Assembly (NCBI GenBank): GCA_002410555.1
Contig: DHSR01000018.1
Location: 43,883 to 107,882, forward strand
Length of the DNA stretch: 64,000 nt
Direction of reading: 5' to 3'
Origin: Bacteroidales bacterium UBA5281
GTDB lineage: Bacteria > Bacteroidota > Bacteroidia > Bacteroidales > Lentimicrobiaceae
Part shown: positions 44,091 to 52,194 of the stretch, piece after piece
Layout of the letters: every line of letters begins with the position of its first letter
Numbering within the stretch: position 1 is the stretch's first letter
The notes under the pieces: generated by a model
The model's database searches: none
Seen by the model: only the letters and a program-made list of their open reading frames with translations
Told to the model about the DNA's origin: nothing
Translations under genes and position numbers: made by a program

Positions 44091-44756
44091 ATGGACCTTC
44101 GCTATCTCTTATTGTTGATCTCTCCATCTCTCTTTCTGTTGTTGTTGCTATTGGTTAAACGAAGATATCCTTCCATGGGCTATCGTTTATTGATGCGCTC
44201 TGCGATGTATGGATTGCTTATCATTATACCCGTTATTGTGCTGGATTTACTGGCAAGAGAGTATAAGGTGGATGGCAGCCACGGCATACGAAGAATGTTT
44301 TTTTATGCTTTTATTGTAGTTGGTTTTGTGATTGAGACGGCTAAGTTCTTGCCGTTAATCTTTGACATTACCCGTACGCGTTCATTTTTGGGCGCGGAAG
44401 AAGGCATTGTTCAGGCCACCGCTATGAGCCTGGCATTTACTACATTATATGCCATTTACGGCATGTTTGTGATGACCGGAGTAAATGGTGACCTCATCTT
44501 CCTTGTTACCATGCCTCTTATGAATGTGATATTTTCTATTATCCTTGGGTTTTTTATTGGAATGGGGAAAATGCGGCGTAACAGGTTTATTGATTCTATG
44601 ACCGGCCTGGGTGCTGCCATATTTTTTCATGGGATTTATCGCTTCACCTTGTTGAGTCAGGATGATATATTTTTGATTATTTTCGCAGCAGGCTCTCTCC
44701 TTATCGCCTTAATTCTGCTCCGGCGAAGCGTTTATATACGTGTTGATTCAAACTAA
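44091..44756 (+). CDS. Seven-helix membrane protein, PrsW-like
   Basis: 221 residues with about seven hydrophobic segments. It resembles the PrsW family of intramembrane metalloproteases in size and topology: VIETAKFLPLIF stands where the family has EExxK, and GAEEGIVQATAMSLAFTTLYAIYG where it has a conserved Gly/Glu-rich helix. FFHGIYRF supplies one His. The first Glu of EExxK is replaced by Ile and a second conserved His is not seen, so activity is uncertain. The 3' end overlaps the convergent dprA by 9 bases. Confidence 0.6.
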   Translation: MDLRYLLLLISPSLFLLLLLLVKRRYPSMGYRLLMRSAMYGLLIIIPVIVLDLLAREYKVDGSHGIRRMFFYAFIVVGFVIETAKFLPLIFDITRTRSFLGAEEGIVQATAMSLAFTTLYAIYGMFVMTGVNGDLIFLVTMPLMNVIFSIILGFFIGMGKMRRNRFIDSMTGLGAAIFFHGIYRFTLLSQDDIFLIIFAAGSLLIALILLRRSVYIRVDSN

Positions 44757-45860
44757 ACGATAGATTTTGCCGGGCAGACAGCGTACCAGCCCTTCAAATT
44801 CAAGGTTGAGTAAAGCACCTGCCAATTTACTGGCCGGCAGGGCAGTTTCATTACAAAGCTTATCCATGCTGCATTCTCCATGTTGTTCCAGCAATTGAAC
44901 CAGTTTTTCTTCTTCAGGTTTAAGTTGAACAAAAAGCTTGCGCTGAACAGCCTGTCTGGGTTTTTCTTTGTCCCAGTTCATAATATAACGAATATCGGCC
45001 GCCGATTGCACCAAAGCCGCACGGTTGGTTTTTATAAGCTGGTTACATCCCTCTGATAAAGGATCGCCCACCCGTCCGGGCACAGCAAATACATCGCGAT
45101 TGTATGAATTGGCAATGTCGGCGGTAATCAATGCGCCTCCTTTTTTACCTGCTTCTATCACCACTGTGGCATCTGACAGTCCGGCAATAATGCGGTTGCG
45201 TTTGGGGAAATTTTCACGGTCAGGTTTGGTGCCATTCAAAAATTCGGTCACCAGGCCACCTTGTTCCAGCATTCTGCCGGCCAGCATTTGGTTGAGTGGC
45301 GGATATATCCTGTCAAGGCCATGAGCCAAAATACCGAAAGTGCTCAAATCATTGTCGAGTGCTGCCTTATGTGCACAGGTGTCTATTCCGTAAGCCAGTC
45401 CGCTAACAACCACTAAATCAGGTTCTTTTAAATCGGTAATTAAACTTTGACAGAATGTTTTGCCATAATCCGTTGCTTTTCGGGTACCCACTACGCTAAT
45501 GATTCGTCTGGCATTCAGATTGCCATTTCCCAGCCAGTAAATCATTACCGGACTATCGGTGCAGTGTCTCAATCGTTCCGGATAATCCTCGTCGGTAAAG
45601 AAGGTTGTTTTTATATTGTGTTTGCGGATAAATACAATTTCTTCCTCAGCGCGTTCCATAAAGGGTTTGGGATGCATCAGTGGATCAATCACCGATCGTG
45701 ACATGCCGGGAATGGCCGAAAGGGCTTTACGCGATTCTTTAAAAACTGATTCAGCAGTGCCCGACAACGCTATCAGCTTGCGGGTGTTGATATCTCCAAT
45801 ACCGGGAATAAGCGTAATGGCTATCTGATGTAGCAGGGTATGTTCGTTGTTCAGACTCAT
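44748..45860 (-). CDS. dprA: DNA processing protein DprA
   Basis: Protects incoming single-stranded DNA and loads RecA during transformation. 370 residues. An N-terminal helical domain with a helix-hairpin-helix-like segment (LIPGIGDINTRKLI) precedes the Rossmann-like DprA core (SVVGTRKATDYGK, VVSGLAYGIDTCAHKAAL, SGALITADIAN-like GGALITADIANSYNRDVFAVPG). A winged-helix tail ends the chain. All parts are present, so the gene looks functional. With cinA at 60622 it hints at natural transformation, though both genes are widespread in non-competent species. Confidence 0.95.
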   Translation of the reverse strand: MSLNNEHTLLHQIAITLIPGIGDINTRKLIALSGTAESVFKESRKALSAIPGMSRSVIDPLMHPKPFMERAEEEIVFIRKHNIKTTFFTDEDYPERLRHCTDSPVMIYWLGNGNLNARRIISVVGTRKATDYGKTFCQSLITDLKEPDLVVVSGLAYGIDTCAHKAALDNDLSTFGILAHGLDRIYPPLNQMLAGRMLEQGGLVTEFLNGTKPDRENFPKRNRIIAGLSDATVVIEAGKKGGALITADIANSYNRDVFAVPGRVGDPLSEGCNQLIKTNRAALVQSAADIRYIMNWDKEKPRQAVQRKLFVQLKPEEEKLVQLLEQHGECSMDKLCNETALPASKLAGALLNLEFEGLVRCLPGKIYRLV

Positions 45861-45910
45861 GCATTGCTAAATTACATACTTTTCTAATATTTACTGTAAA
45901 AGTATAAGCC

Positions 45911-45918
45911 TATATTTG
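45911..45918 (+). promoter_or_regulatory. Promoter -7 box of the MurG-like gene, giving a very short leader
   Basis: TATATTTG, a perfect TAnnTTTG match, only 14 bases before the GTG at 45933. The predicted transcription start near 45925 leaves a leader of about 8 bases. Confidence 0.55.
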
Positions 45919-45932
45919 CAAAAAAAAATAAG

Positions 45933-47066
45933 GTGAATTCTGCTCCGCTTATTCTTGTAAGTCCATTAGACTGGGGACTGGGTCATGCTACCCGTTGCAT
46001 ACCCGTTATCCACCTGCTTTTACAACAGGGAGCCAGGGTTATTATTGCCGCCGAAGGTGAAACTGCAACCATTCTGCATGAATCATTCCCACAATTGACC
46101 ATTATCCCGTTCAAAGGATATAATATCCGCTATCATCGCCGTATTCCTGCCGGATTTAAGTTGATTTTCAGCGCCTGGCGTATCGTGTTGGCTATTATAC
46201 GGGAGCAGCAGGCGATCAGGAGAGTGGTACAGGAATATAAAATTGACGCCATTATTTCAGACAACCGCTATGGCCTTTGGCACCCGAAGATTTATAGTGT
46301 TTTCATTACGCATCAGCTTAATATTATATCACCTGTATTCCCACAACTGATTAACCCATTGTTGGCTGCTTTGGTTAGATTCTTTGTAAATAAATTTGAT
46401 GTATGCTGGATTCCTGATTATGGAAGTGAGGACAATCTTTCGGGAAAACTTTCTCATGGCCGGCCATTGCCTGAAAATGCACTATTTATTGGGCCACTGA
46501 GCCGCTTTAGAACACTGCCATTTCCCACCGAACCCGTGCAAAAGTTTGACCTTGTAGCCATAGTTTCAGGTCCTGAACCTCAGAGAGGAATTTTCAGACA
46601 ATTATTGATTGATCAATTGCCACTTAAAGAAATCAAAAGTTTGATTGTAAGTGGCGTTCCTGGAAATAACCAAATGGTACACCTGGCTGATGGTCTGTAT
46701 GAAATTGGTCACCTTCCTGCTGAAGCACTTTTTAATTTGCTGGCAACAAAACCATTGGTTGTCTGCCGCGCGGGGTATTCTACACTTATGGATATTGAAG
46801 TAACAGGAAATCCTGCCCTGTTGATTCCGACTCCTGGTCAAACAGAACAAGAGTATCTGGCCCGGAAACTGCATGCGTATGAAGGTTACATCTATCAGCC
46901 ACAAAATAAGTTTTCTTTGGTAAAAGCTCATGTGGCATTAAAAGGACAGCTTCCAAAGATTCCCCGATATGATGCACCTGTAAATGATGCATATATCCGG
47001 GAGCTGATGGTAATGCTTGAGGATAAAAACAGCAGGAATAACCCTTTGGAAGCGAAAATGTTATAA
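45933..47066 (+). CDS. MurG-like glycosyltransferase (GT-B fold), GTG start
   Basis: 377 residues. Opens with LILVSPLDWGLGHATRCIPVIHLL, the Gly-rich loop of GT-B enzymes such as MurG. The C-terminal donor site includes AEALFNLLATKPLVVCRAGYSTLMDIEVTGNPALLIPTPGQTEQ (as shorter segments), matching the MurG/GT28 E-x-G-x-P...Q region. It probably adds a sugar to a lipid or surface glycan. The frame starts at GTG 45933; a -7 box 14 bases upstream leaves no room for an earlier start. It overlaps the convergent downstream gene by 6 bases. Confidence 0.85.
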   Translation: MNSAPLILVSPLDWGLGHATRCIPVIHLLLQQGARVIIAAEGETATILHESFPQLTIIPFKGYNIRYHRRIPAGFKLIFSAWRIVLAIIREQQAIRRVVQEYKIDAIISDNRYGLWHPKIYSVFITHQLNIISPVFPQLINPLLAALVRFFVNKFDVCWIPDYGSEDNLSGKLSHGRPLPENALFIGPLSRFRTLPFPTEPVQKFDLVAIVSGPEPQRGIFRQLLIDQLPLKEIKSLIVSGVPGNNQMVHLADGLYEIGHLPAEALFNLLATKPLVVCRAGYSTLMDIEVTGNPALLIPTPGQTEQEYLARKLHAYEGYIYQPQNKFSLVKAHVALKGQLPKIPRYDAPVNDAYIRELMVMLEDKNSRNNPLEAKML

Positions 47067-47936
47067 TAAGGCTGACCTTAGAAGATCAATTTCATTATTT
47101 TTCTCCGGATCCCCTGATTGAAGATACAAAAATCCAAGTAAAGCAAAAAAGCGATCAATGATAGCGACATCATTCATGGGTTGAAAAACGGAATCTTCAA
47201 TTTTAATTTTGACCCGCCGAAACAAAGATTTGATTTCGTTTTTAGTGAATACCCCGCCTTTGTTTTGCGGATTTATATAAAATGATATTTGCTTTTGGCC
47301 ATCAGGTGCCGGTAAAGTTTCATTTACCCAGGCCATTACAAATTTTTCACCCGGCAATATCAATCCATAAACCGGTAAATTTAGTTGCCTGGCTATAAGG
47401 CTGTATAGCATACCCAGAGAATGAGAGTTTCCGGTTCTGGTTTCCAGTAAGTTATTTAGAAAAAGATGACGCATTTCCACATTTTGATATGGAACGCATT
47501 TAAATTTGTAAATGTCGAAAAAGATATGATTGAGTACTTTGATTTTTTCTAAGGGCGTAAGGTTATCGTTTAATTCCAGCCAGGCATCCCGGTTAAGCTT
47601 AAACACCAGACCTTTTATTTCTTCTTCATCCAGGTGTGGATAATGATATCTGGTAAACAGAATGAAACCTTCCAGAGGGTCTTTATATGATAAGTGAGAC
47701 CATGCATGCAGATCCTGATACAATTTCTCGAACTGTATGTCATGAATAATGTTTTCGATGCGTTGTTGCATCAGCTCGTCAAATGAGTTCTCCCAGGCCT
47801 GCTCCAGCAGCGGCACTGCTCCCGGGCCATATACACATATGTGCTCCCGTACCTTGGCAAAGGCCTGCTGATCGGGCTCATCCAACAGGCTGATAAGTGC
47901 CTGCAATTCGGTATTGAAGTCTGAGGGTTGGCTCAT
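47061..47936 (-). CDS. SirB1-type transglutaminase-like protein
   Basis: 291 residues. N-terminal helical region (ALISLLDEPDQQAFAKVREHI, then LLEQAWENSFDELMQQRIENII) and a transglutaminase-like core (GFILFTRYHYPHLDEEEIK, MLYSLIARQLNLPVYGLILPGEKFVMAW). The classic cysteine of the Cys-His-Asp triad seems to be replaced by Ser in GNSHSLGMLY, so it may be catalytically inert, as are many SirB1 relatives. It has its own -7 box 47 bases upstream. No partner is suggested. Confidence 0.78.
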   Translation of the reverse strand: MSQPSDFNTELQALISLLDEPDQQAFAKVREHICVYGPGAVPLLEQAWENSFDELMQQRIENIIHDIQFEKLYQDLHAWSHLSYKDPLEGFILFTRYHYPHLDEEEIKGLVFKLNRDAWLELNDNLTPLEKIKVLNHIFFDIYKFKCVPYQNVEMRHLFLNNLLETRTGNSHSLGMLYSLIARQLNLPVYGLILPGEKFVMAWVNETLPAPDGQKQISFYINPQNKGGVFTKNEIKSLFRRVKIKIEDSVFQPMNDVAIIDRFFALLGFLYLQSGDPEKNNEIDLLRSALL

Positions 47937-47982
47937 GCTTAAGTGTTTGATGCAAAAAAACGGAATTGTCGCTGCTGACCTT

Positions 47983-47990
47983 CAAAAGTA
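47983..47990 (-). promoter_or_regulatory. Promoter -7 box of the SirB1-type gene
   Basis: TACTTTTG on the minus strand, a perfect match, 47 bases before the ATG at 47936. Confidence 0.55.
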
Positions 47991-48031
47991 ATCAACATAT
48001 TAAGGCTGACTGACAGTAATCGGGCGCTAAT

Positions 48032-48907
48032 TTAAAGTCTTTCCATCCTTTCGAGTAAGGTTTCAATCAATTTTTTAATGGTTATCTGATAGTCCTTACT
48101 ATATGTTTGCGTAATGCGGTTGGCAATAATGGCACATATGGTCAATGTTTGATGTCCGAGCAGTTTACCCAGCCCATACAATGCGGAGGTTTCCATCTCA
48201 AAGTTGATGATTCGTTTTCCTGAAGCATTGAAGTTGGTTAGTGCCAGATTGAGGTCAGAATGCCTGGCAGGCAAACGCAGGGTGCGTCCCTGAGGCCCAT
48301 AGAAACCAGGAGCAGTTGCTGTCATTCCTAAAGCAAAACCAGGGGCAATCATGTTAAGTAATTCTTCAGAAGCAGCCACAACATAAGGGCGGGGAAATTC
48401 GTGATTCCAGGAAGTCTGATCTACAAAGGCTTTGGTCAGTTCTGCGTCTATCACTGATGGAGCATCGCGGTAATAATAAAGCATGCCATCCAGCCCGATG
48501 CCATGTGTAGAAGCTACCATGCTATCTGCCTCTATGTCGGCCTGTAGCGAACCTGATGTGCCCAATCTTATAATGTTGAGCGATGTATGTTCTTCTTTAG
48601 GCAGGCGCTTTTGTAAATCAATATTAAAAAGTGCATCAATTTCATTGAGCACAATATCAATATTATCGGTTCCCATGCCGGTAGAAAGCACTGAGATCCG
48701 TTTTTTTCCAATGTAACCTGTATGCGTAAATATCTCCCGGTTTTGACGTTTTATCTCGATGCTATCGAAGTAGGCAGATATCACCGGCACCCTTCCCGGG
48801 TCTCCAACTACTATAATGTCATTTGCCAGTTCTCCAGGCTTGAGATGCAGGTGATAAATACTTCCATCGGAATTTAATATGAGTTCTGAAGTTCCAATAC
48901 TAATCAT
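48032..48907 (-). CDS. Nucleoside phosphorylase, uridine-phosphorylase-like
   Basis: 291 residues of the PNP/UDP family. Phosphate and ribose sites are visible: IIVVGDPGRVPVIS, LSTGMGTDNIDIVLNE, IRLGTSGSLQ and NFEMETSALYGLG. The order and spacing match hexameric NP-I phosphorylases, with the Glu-Met-Glu ribose site intact. It splits a nucleoside with phosphate into base and ribose-1-phosphate. The uridine preference is by resemblance, not proven. It has its own -7 box and is divergent from the stress protein gene. Confidence 0.9.
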   Translation of the reverse strand: MISIGTSELILNSDGSIYHLHLKPGELANDIIVVGDPGRVPVISAYFDSIEIKRQNREIFTHTGYIGKKRISVLSTGMGTDNIDIVLNEIDALFNIDLQKRLPKEEHTSLNIIRLGTSGSLQADIEADSMVASTHGIGLDGMLYYYRDAPSVIDAELTKAFVDQTSWNHEFPRPYVVAASEELLNMIAPGFALGMTATAPGFYGPQGRTLRLPARHSDLNLALTNFNASGKRIINFEMETSALYGLGKLLGHQTLTICAIIANRITQTYSKDYQITIKKLIETLLERMERL

Positions 48908-48960
48908 AATGATAATTCGTTTGTTATACTAAGAGCACGATTTTTTCTGGCCTTAGCTTG

Positions 48961-48968
48961 CAAAGATA
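48961..48968 (-). promoter_or_regulatory. Promoter -7 box of the nucleoside phosphorylase
   Basis: TATCTTTG on the minus strand, a perfect match, 54 bases before the ATG at 48907. Confidence 0.55.
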
Positions 48969-48983
48969 GACAAATCCTTTTTT

Positions 48984-49838
48984 ATGCATATTCTTGTTCC
49001 ATATGATTTTGATGCTCAAACCGATCGGGCATTACAACAGGCAGTACACCTGGCTTCCCGATCGAAAGGTCGCATTACTTTGTTGTATGTATTTGAAAAT
49101 CAAAGTATATTAAGTACAATATTTGGTAATGACCGTAAAAAGGAGATGTTTGGTATGCTGGCCGACAAGCTGGAAGCTTTGGCTGTAAACCTTTCACTAA
49201 AAACCGGGATCGATGTAAATATACGTCTTGAACAGGGACGTATCGGTCATGAAATAGCTGCCGTAGCCAAAGAAACTAACGCTGATCTGGTAGTAATGGG
49301 TACCCGCAGCAGCAACTTTGCGGGAGATGAAATGCTGGAAATTGGTGCCAATACTTCGCGGGTAATCCGCCTGGCACCCTGTCCGGTTATCAGTATCAGC
49401 GGGCAAGCTCACTATGAAGGCCTGCGACAAATTATGCTTCCTTTTGATCAGCATGCTGAAACAACACAAAAGATCAACTGGGCCATAAAACTGGCGAAAA
49501 TATATGGCTCGGGCATTCGGTTGGTTTCTGCACTTCCTCATTCGGCCACAGCCCATGAGAAAAAAGAAACTGCCAATCATATGGCCAAAGCGGAAGCGAA
49601 AATCAGGAACGCAGGCATTTCATGCGAAAAAACAAAAATTGAACCTGTTGCCGAAGATAAAACCCTGGTAAATGATCTGTTGAAATATGCAACATCGGTA
49701 GGCGATATCGACCTGATTATTATTATGACTCAGCGCGGCCCATCTTTTGTCGATTTTTTTGTAGATTCACAGGCACAAGAATTTATTCGTTGTTCGGGTA
49801 TTCCTGTTATGACTATTATTCCCGGAAAAGAAGACTAA
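48984..49838 (+). CDS. Tandem-domain universal stress protein
   Basis: 284 residues with two UspA domains (about 1-140 and 145-284). The first has HILVPYDFDAQTDRALQQAVHLA and VMGTRSSNFAGDEMLEIGANTSRVI, close to the G-2x-G-9x-G(S/T) ATP-binding loop. The second is more divergent (ILP-like MLPFDQHAETTQKINWAIKLAK, then IIMTQRGPSFVDFFVDSQAQEFI). Such proteins bind ATP and adjust stress survival; the target is unknown. Divergent from the nucleoside phosphorylase. Confidence 0.92.
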   Translation: MHILVPYDFDAQTDRALQQAVHLASRSKGRITLLYVFENQSILSTIFGNDRKKEMFGMLADKLEALAVNLSLKTGIDVNIRLEQGRIGHEIAAVAKETNADLVVMGTRSSNFAGDEMLEIGANTSRVIRLAPCPVISISGQAHYEGLRQIMLPFDQHAETTQKINWAIKLAKIYGSGIRLVSALPHSATAHEKKETANHMAKAEAKIRNAGISCEKTKIEPVAEDKTLVNDLLKYATSVGDIDLIIIMTQRGPSFVDFFVDSQAQEFIRCSGIPVMTIIPGKED

Positions 49839-49915
49839 TTTTCGTGGAGAAATGTCCCGAAAATAAGTAATTTAGTATTTCTGTTAATTTTACAATACAC
49901 ATAATTTGTCCAGTC

Positions 49916-50329
49916 ATGAAAAGAAAAATTTGGGTAATCAGCCTTCTGGTGATTACAGTATTATTGGGAATACTTATGTGGTGGCGTTATTATTTCGTAT
50001 TTGGTGAAGGGGTTAAAGCCGGCACACTCAATTTTTTTGTACGAAAAGGTTATATTTTTAAAACCTGGGAAGGCCGTTTGATACAGGAAGGTTTTAAAAC
50101 AGAAACTGCCGGTGCTTTGCAAAGCAATGAATTTGAGTTTAGCGTAGTAAATGACAGCATCGCAAAAATACTTGAATTGCAGGGAGGTAAATTTGTAGAA
50201 CTTAGATATAAGGAATATTTACATGCCTTGCCCTGGCGGGGAATGAGTACCTATGTGGTCACAAATATTGTATCTATGCGCGAAAAGCCTGCAAATCCGG
50301 GTAACCTGCCATTTCCGGCTGTACCATAA
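49916..50329 (+). CDS. Small membrane-anchored protein of unknown function
   Basis: 137 residues with one N-terminal helix (about 5-22) and a compact periplasmic beta domain (GEGVKAGTLNFFVRKGYIFKTWEGRLIQEG, VELRYKEYLHALPWRGMSTYVV). The pattern is common in Bacteroidota; relatives are sometimes labelled as 6-phosphogluconate dehydrogenase, but no NADP or substrate site is present here. Function unknown. It stands 77 bases after the stress protein gene. Confidence 0.75.
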   Translation: MKRKIWVISLLVITVLLGILMWWRYYFVFGEGVKAGTLNFFVRKGYIFKTWEGRLIQEGFKTETAGALQSNEFEFSVVNDSIAKILELQGGKFVELRYKEYLHALPWRGMSTYVVTNIVSMREKPANPGNLPFPAVP

Positions 50330-50350
50330 TATGATCAGAGTTCTCAGGGT

Positions 50351-50406
50351 TTTAGAAGTTAGCGATTAGAGGTTAGATGTTAGAGGTTAGAGGTTAGAAA
50401 TTAGAA
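50351..50406. repeat. TTAGAGG-type 7-base tandem repeat, second copy
   Basis: Degenerate units TTAGAGG/TTAGATG/TTAGAAG with a 7-base period, the same family and orientation as 10-48. Confidence 0.8.
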
Positions 50407-50427
50407 CCCCTGAATAACATCCCCATG

Positions 50428-50480
50428 TCTCCTTATCTCTTTATCTCCATTTCTCCTTCTCCTTGTTCCCCCGTCTCCCA
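50428..50480. repeat. CTCC-rich degenerate repeat, second copy
   Basis: Words CTCCTTAT, CTCTTTAT, CTCCATTT and CTCCTTCT in series, a decayed version of the array at 71-122, again just after a TTAGAGG array. It lies directly at the 3' end of the OstA-like gene. Confidence 0.7.
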
Positions 50481-50490
50481 CCACACTATC

Positions 50491-52005
50491 CTACCATTCA
50501 AAAATATCTGCTCTTTCCAAAGGTCGTCTGTCGGCGTGCCATTGAAAATTGCGCAGCAGCAATTCGGATGGACTGATATCATCTTCGGGCAGAAGTTCGG
50601 CATTTGGCTTTTCAATATATACAATTTGCTTCATTTTGCGGTCCTTTAGCCTGATTTGTATATTACTCGAAAATGCTTTATTAATTCCGGTTAGTGTGCC
50701 GTCTTCTTCTCTTACCCAGTATAATGTTTCTGAATTGCCTTTTACTTTGATCAGCCTAAGCTCATCATCGCTGACAAATCCGGTCATATCTCGTCCCTTA
50801 ATCTGATTGTAGCCATTACCTAAGGTGTCACGTGAAACGATAAAAGAATTCTGAAATAAAAATATTTGTTTAATGGATTCTTCACCAGTGAGTACATGTA
50901 TGGTATCGGCAGTAAGTTGGTTGTCATCAGCCCAGACAATGGGTGAGCCTGTCATCCGCATAGTGGAATCGCTGAAAGCATAAGTAAGTGAATCACACAA
51001 TCCCTGAAGGTCTGAACGGTAAAATTTTACGTGATAAAATGCAAAAATCTCCCGGGTTGTTTGGGTTGAATCGAAAGTAGCCCTCAGGGTGTCTGCATGG
51101 AGGAAAAGAGTGTCGTTTTTGTCAATGAGCAAGGCCTCAGCCCGTTGCGTAATCATCGTATATCCTACTGATTTCTGATAAAGAGCATAATGTCCGTTTA
51201 CCAGCATATTCTGGACAGTGTCAATAACCTGAATATTGCGAAAGGCTTGTCCATATCCATTGGTACGTTCATAATATAAACTGTCGCCGGTCAGTATCTG
51301 ATCTCCATTTCTCACCCGGGCATTTTCATTGAATTCGGCAATGTCAGTAACCGTATTATACCATCCATTTTCGGCATAGATATCTGTTTCCACCCCCTTA
51401 ATTGTAGTTGGCCCCTTAAACCATGAAATTTTGCTTCGTGTATTGTACTGTAGCGTGTCGCAGTTTATAACATAATCGGGATTGACCAGCACAACCTGAT
51501 CTTTGAAGAAAAAATCCTTGGTATGGGTATGATAATATCCTCTTTCACTGTCAAGGGTGTTCTGACCATTCACTATGTGTCCACCCGTGAGATAAAAAGC
51601 AATGTCAGTATTCCTGTCATAAATAAGTTTGTCGGTTGTAAGTACTGTCTGCTTATCAATAAGTCTGACATTATCGAATACCTCTGCTATCCGGGTTTCG
51701 CCACTGTAGTATATGGAGTCGCCAAAAAGGTTTAAGGTGTCACTTGCCTCAATGTGTACATTGCCATAGGCTTTCATGCTATTGCTGGCATTGTTGAGAT
51801 GGGCTGAGTCACAATACAATAAAGCACCCTCATGCTCGAAAATTGCATTTCCTTTAATGCGTTGAACGTCAGCGCCCAATGCTTTATTGTAGGTCATTAT
51901 ATCAGCCTGAATCAACTTTATCTTGCGCGACTGCTGGCCTGACAATGTAACCGGTAGCCACATCAATAACGCCAGATAAATAAATTTAAAATTTATGTCA
52001 TACAT
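50491..52005 (-). CDS. OstA/LptA-like outer-membrane biogenesis protein
   Basis: 504 residues. A signal sequence (about 1-25, ending LSGQ) is followed by repeated OstA/LptA beta strands that read like NALFEHEGALLYCDSAHLN and GNVHIEASDTLNLFGDSIYY. This jelly-roll pattern transports or scaffolds lipopolysaccharide across the periplasm. The family is widespread in Bacteroidota, where it is distinct from small LptA. A -7 box at 52024-52031 predicts transcription from about 52017, so the start is ATG 52005 and not 52026. Confidence 0.85.
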   Translation of the reverse strand: MYDINFKFIYLALLMWLPVTLSGQQSRKIKLIQADIMTYNKALGADVQRIKGNAIFEHEGALLYCDSAHLNNASNSMKAYGNVHIEASDTLNLFGDSIYYSGETRIAEVFDNVRLIDKQTVLTTDKLIYDRNTDIAFYLTGGHIVNGQNTLDSERGYYHTHTKDFFFKDQVVLVNPDYVINCDTLQYNTRSKISWFKGPTTIKGVETDIYAENGWYNTVTDIAEFNENARVRNGDQILTGDSLYYERTNGYGQAFRNIQVIDTVQNMLVNGHYALYQKSVGYTMITQRAEALLIDKNDTLFLHADTLRATFDSTQTTREIFAFYHVKFYRSDLQGLCDSLTYAFSDSTMRMTGSPIVWADDNQLTADTIHVLTGEESIKQIFLFQNSFIVSRDTLGNGYNQIKGRDMTGFVSDDELRLIKVKGNSETLYWVREEDGTLTGINKAFSSNIQIRLKDRKMKQIVYIEKPNAELLPEDDISPSELLLRNFQWHADRRPLERADIFEW

Positions 52006-52023
52006 TGAGTTCACCTTATGATG

Positions 52024-52031
52024 CAAAAGTA
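52024..52031 (-). promoter_or_regulatory. Promoter -7 box of the OstA-like gene
   Basis: TACTTTTG on the minus strand, a perfect match, 19 bases before ATG 52005. It overlaps the longer frame start at 52026 and so rules it out. Confidence 0.6.
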
Positions 52032-52138
52032 AAGATAATATTGTGGAAAGTTTATTTAAACCAAAGCTGCCTGAAAATAAAATTAAAACAAAACAACGAA
52101 AAATGTATCAGGATGTTACGGGTTTGCTTAAAAAACGC

Positions 52139-52146
52139 TAATTTTG
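52139..52146 (+). promoter_or_regulatory. Promoter -7 box of the FG-GAP gene
   Basis: TAATTTTG, a perfect match, overlapping the long-frame ATG at 52144. It makes ATG 52195 the start, with a leader of about 42 bases. Confidence 0.6.
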
Positions 52147-52194
52147 ATAGTATATTCTCAAAGAGTTGAAATTACTAACTTAAAAAAAGCAAAA

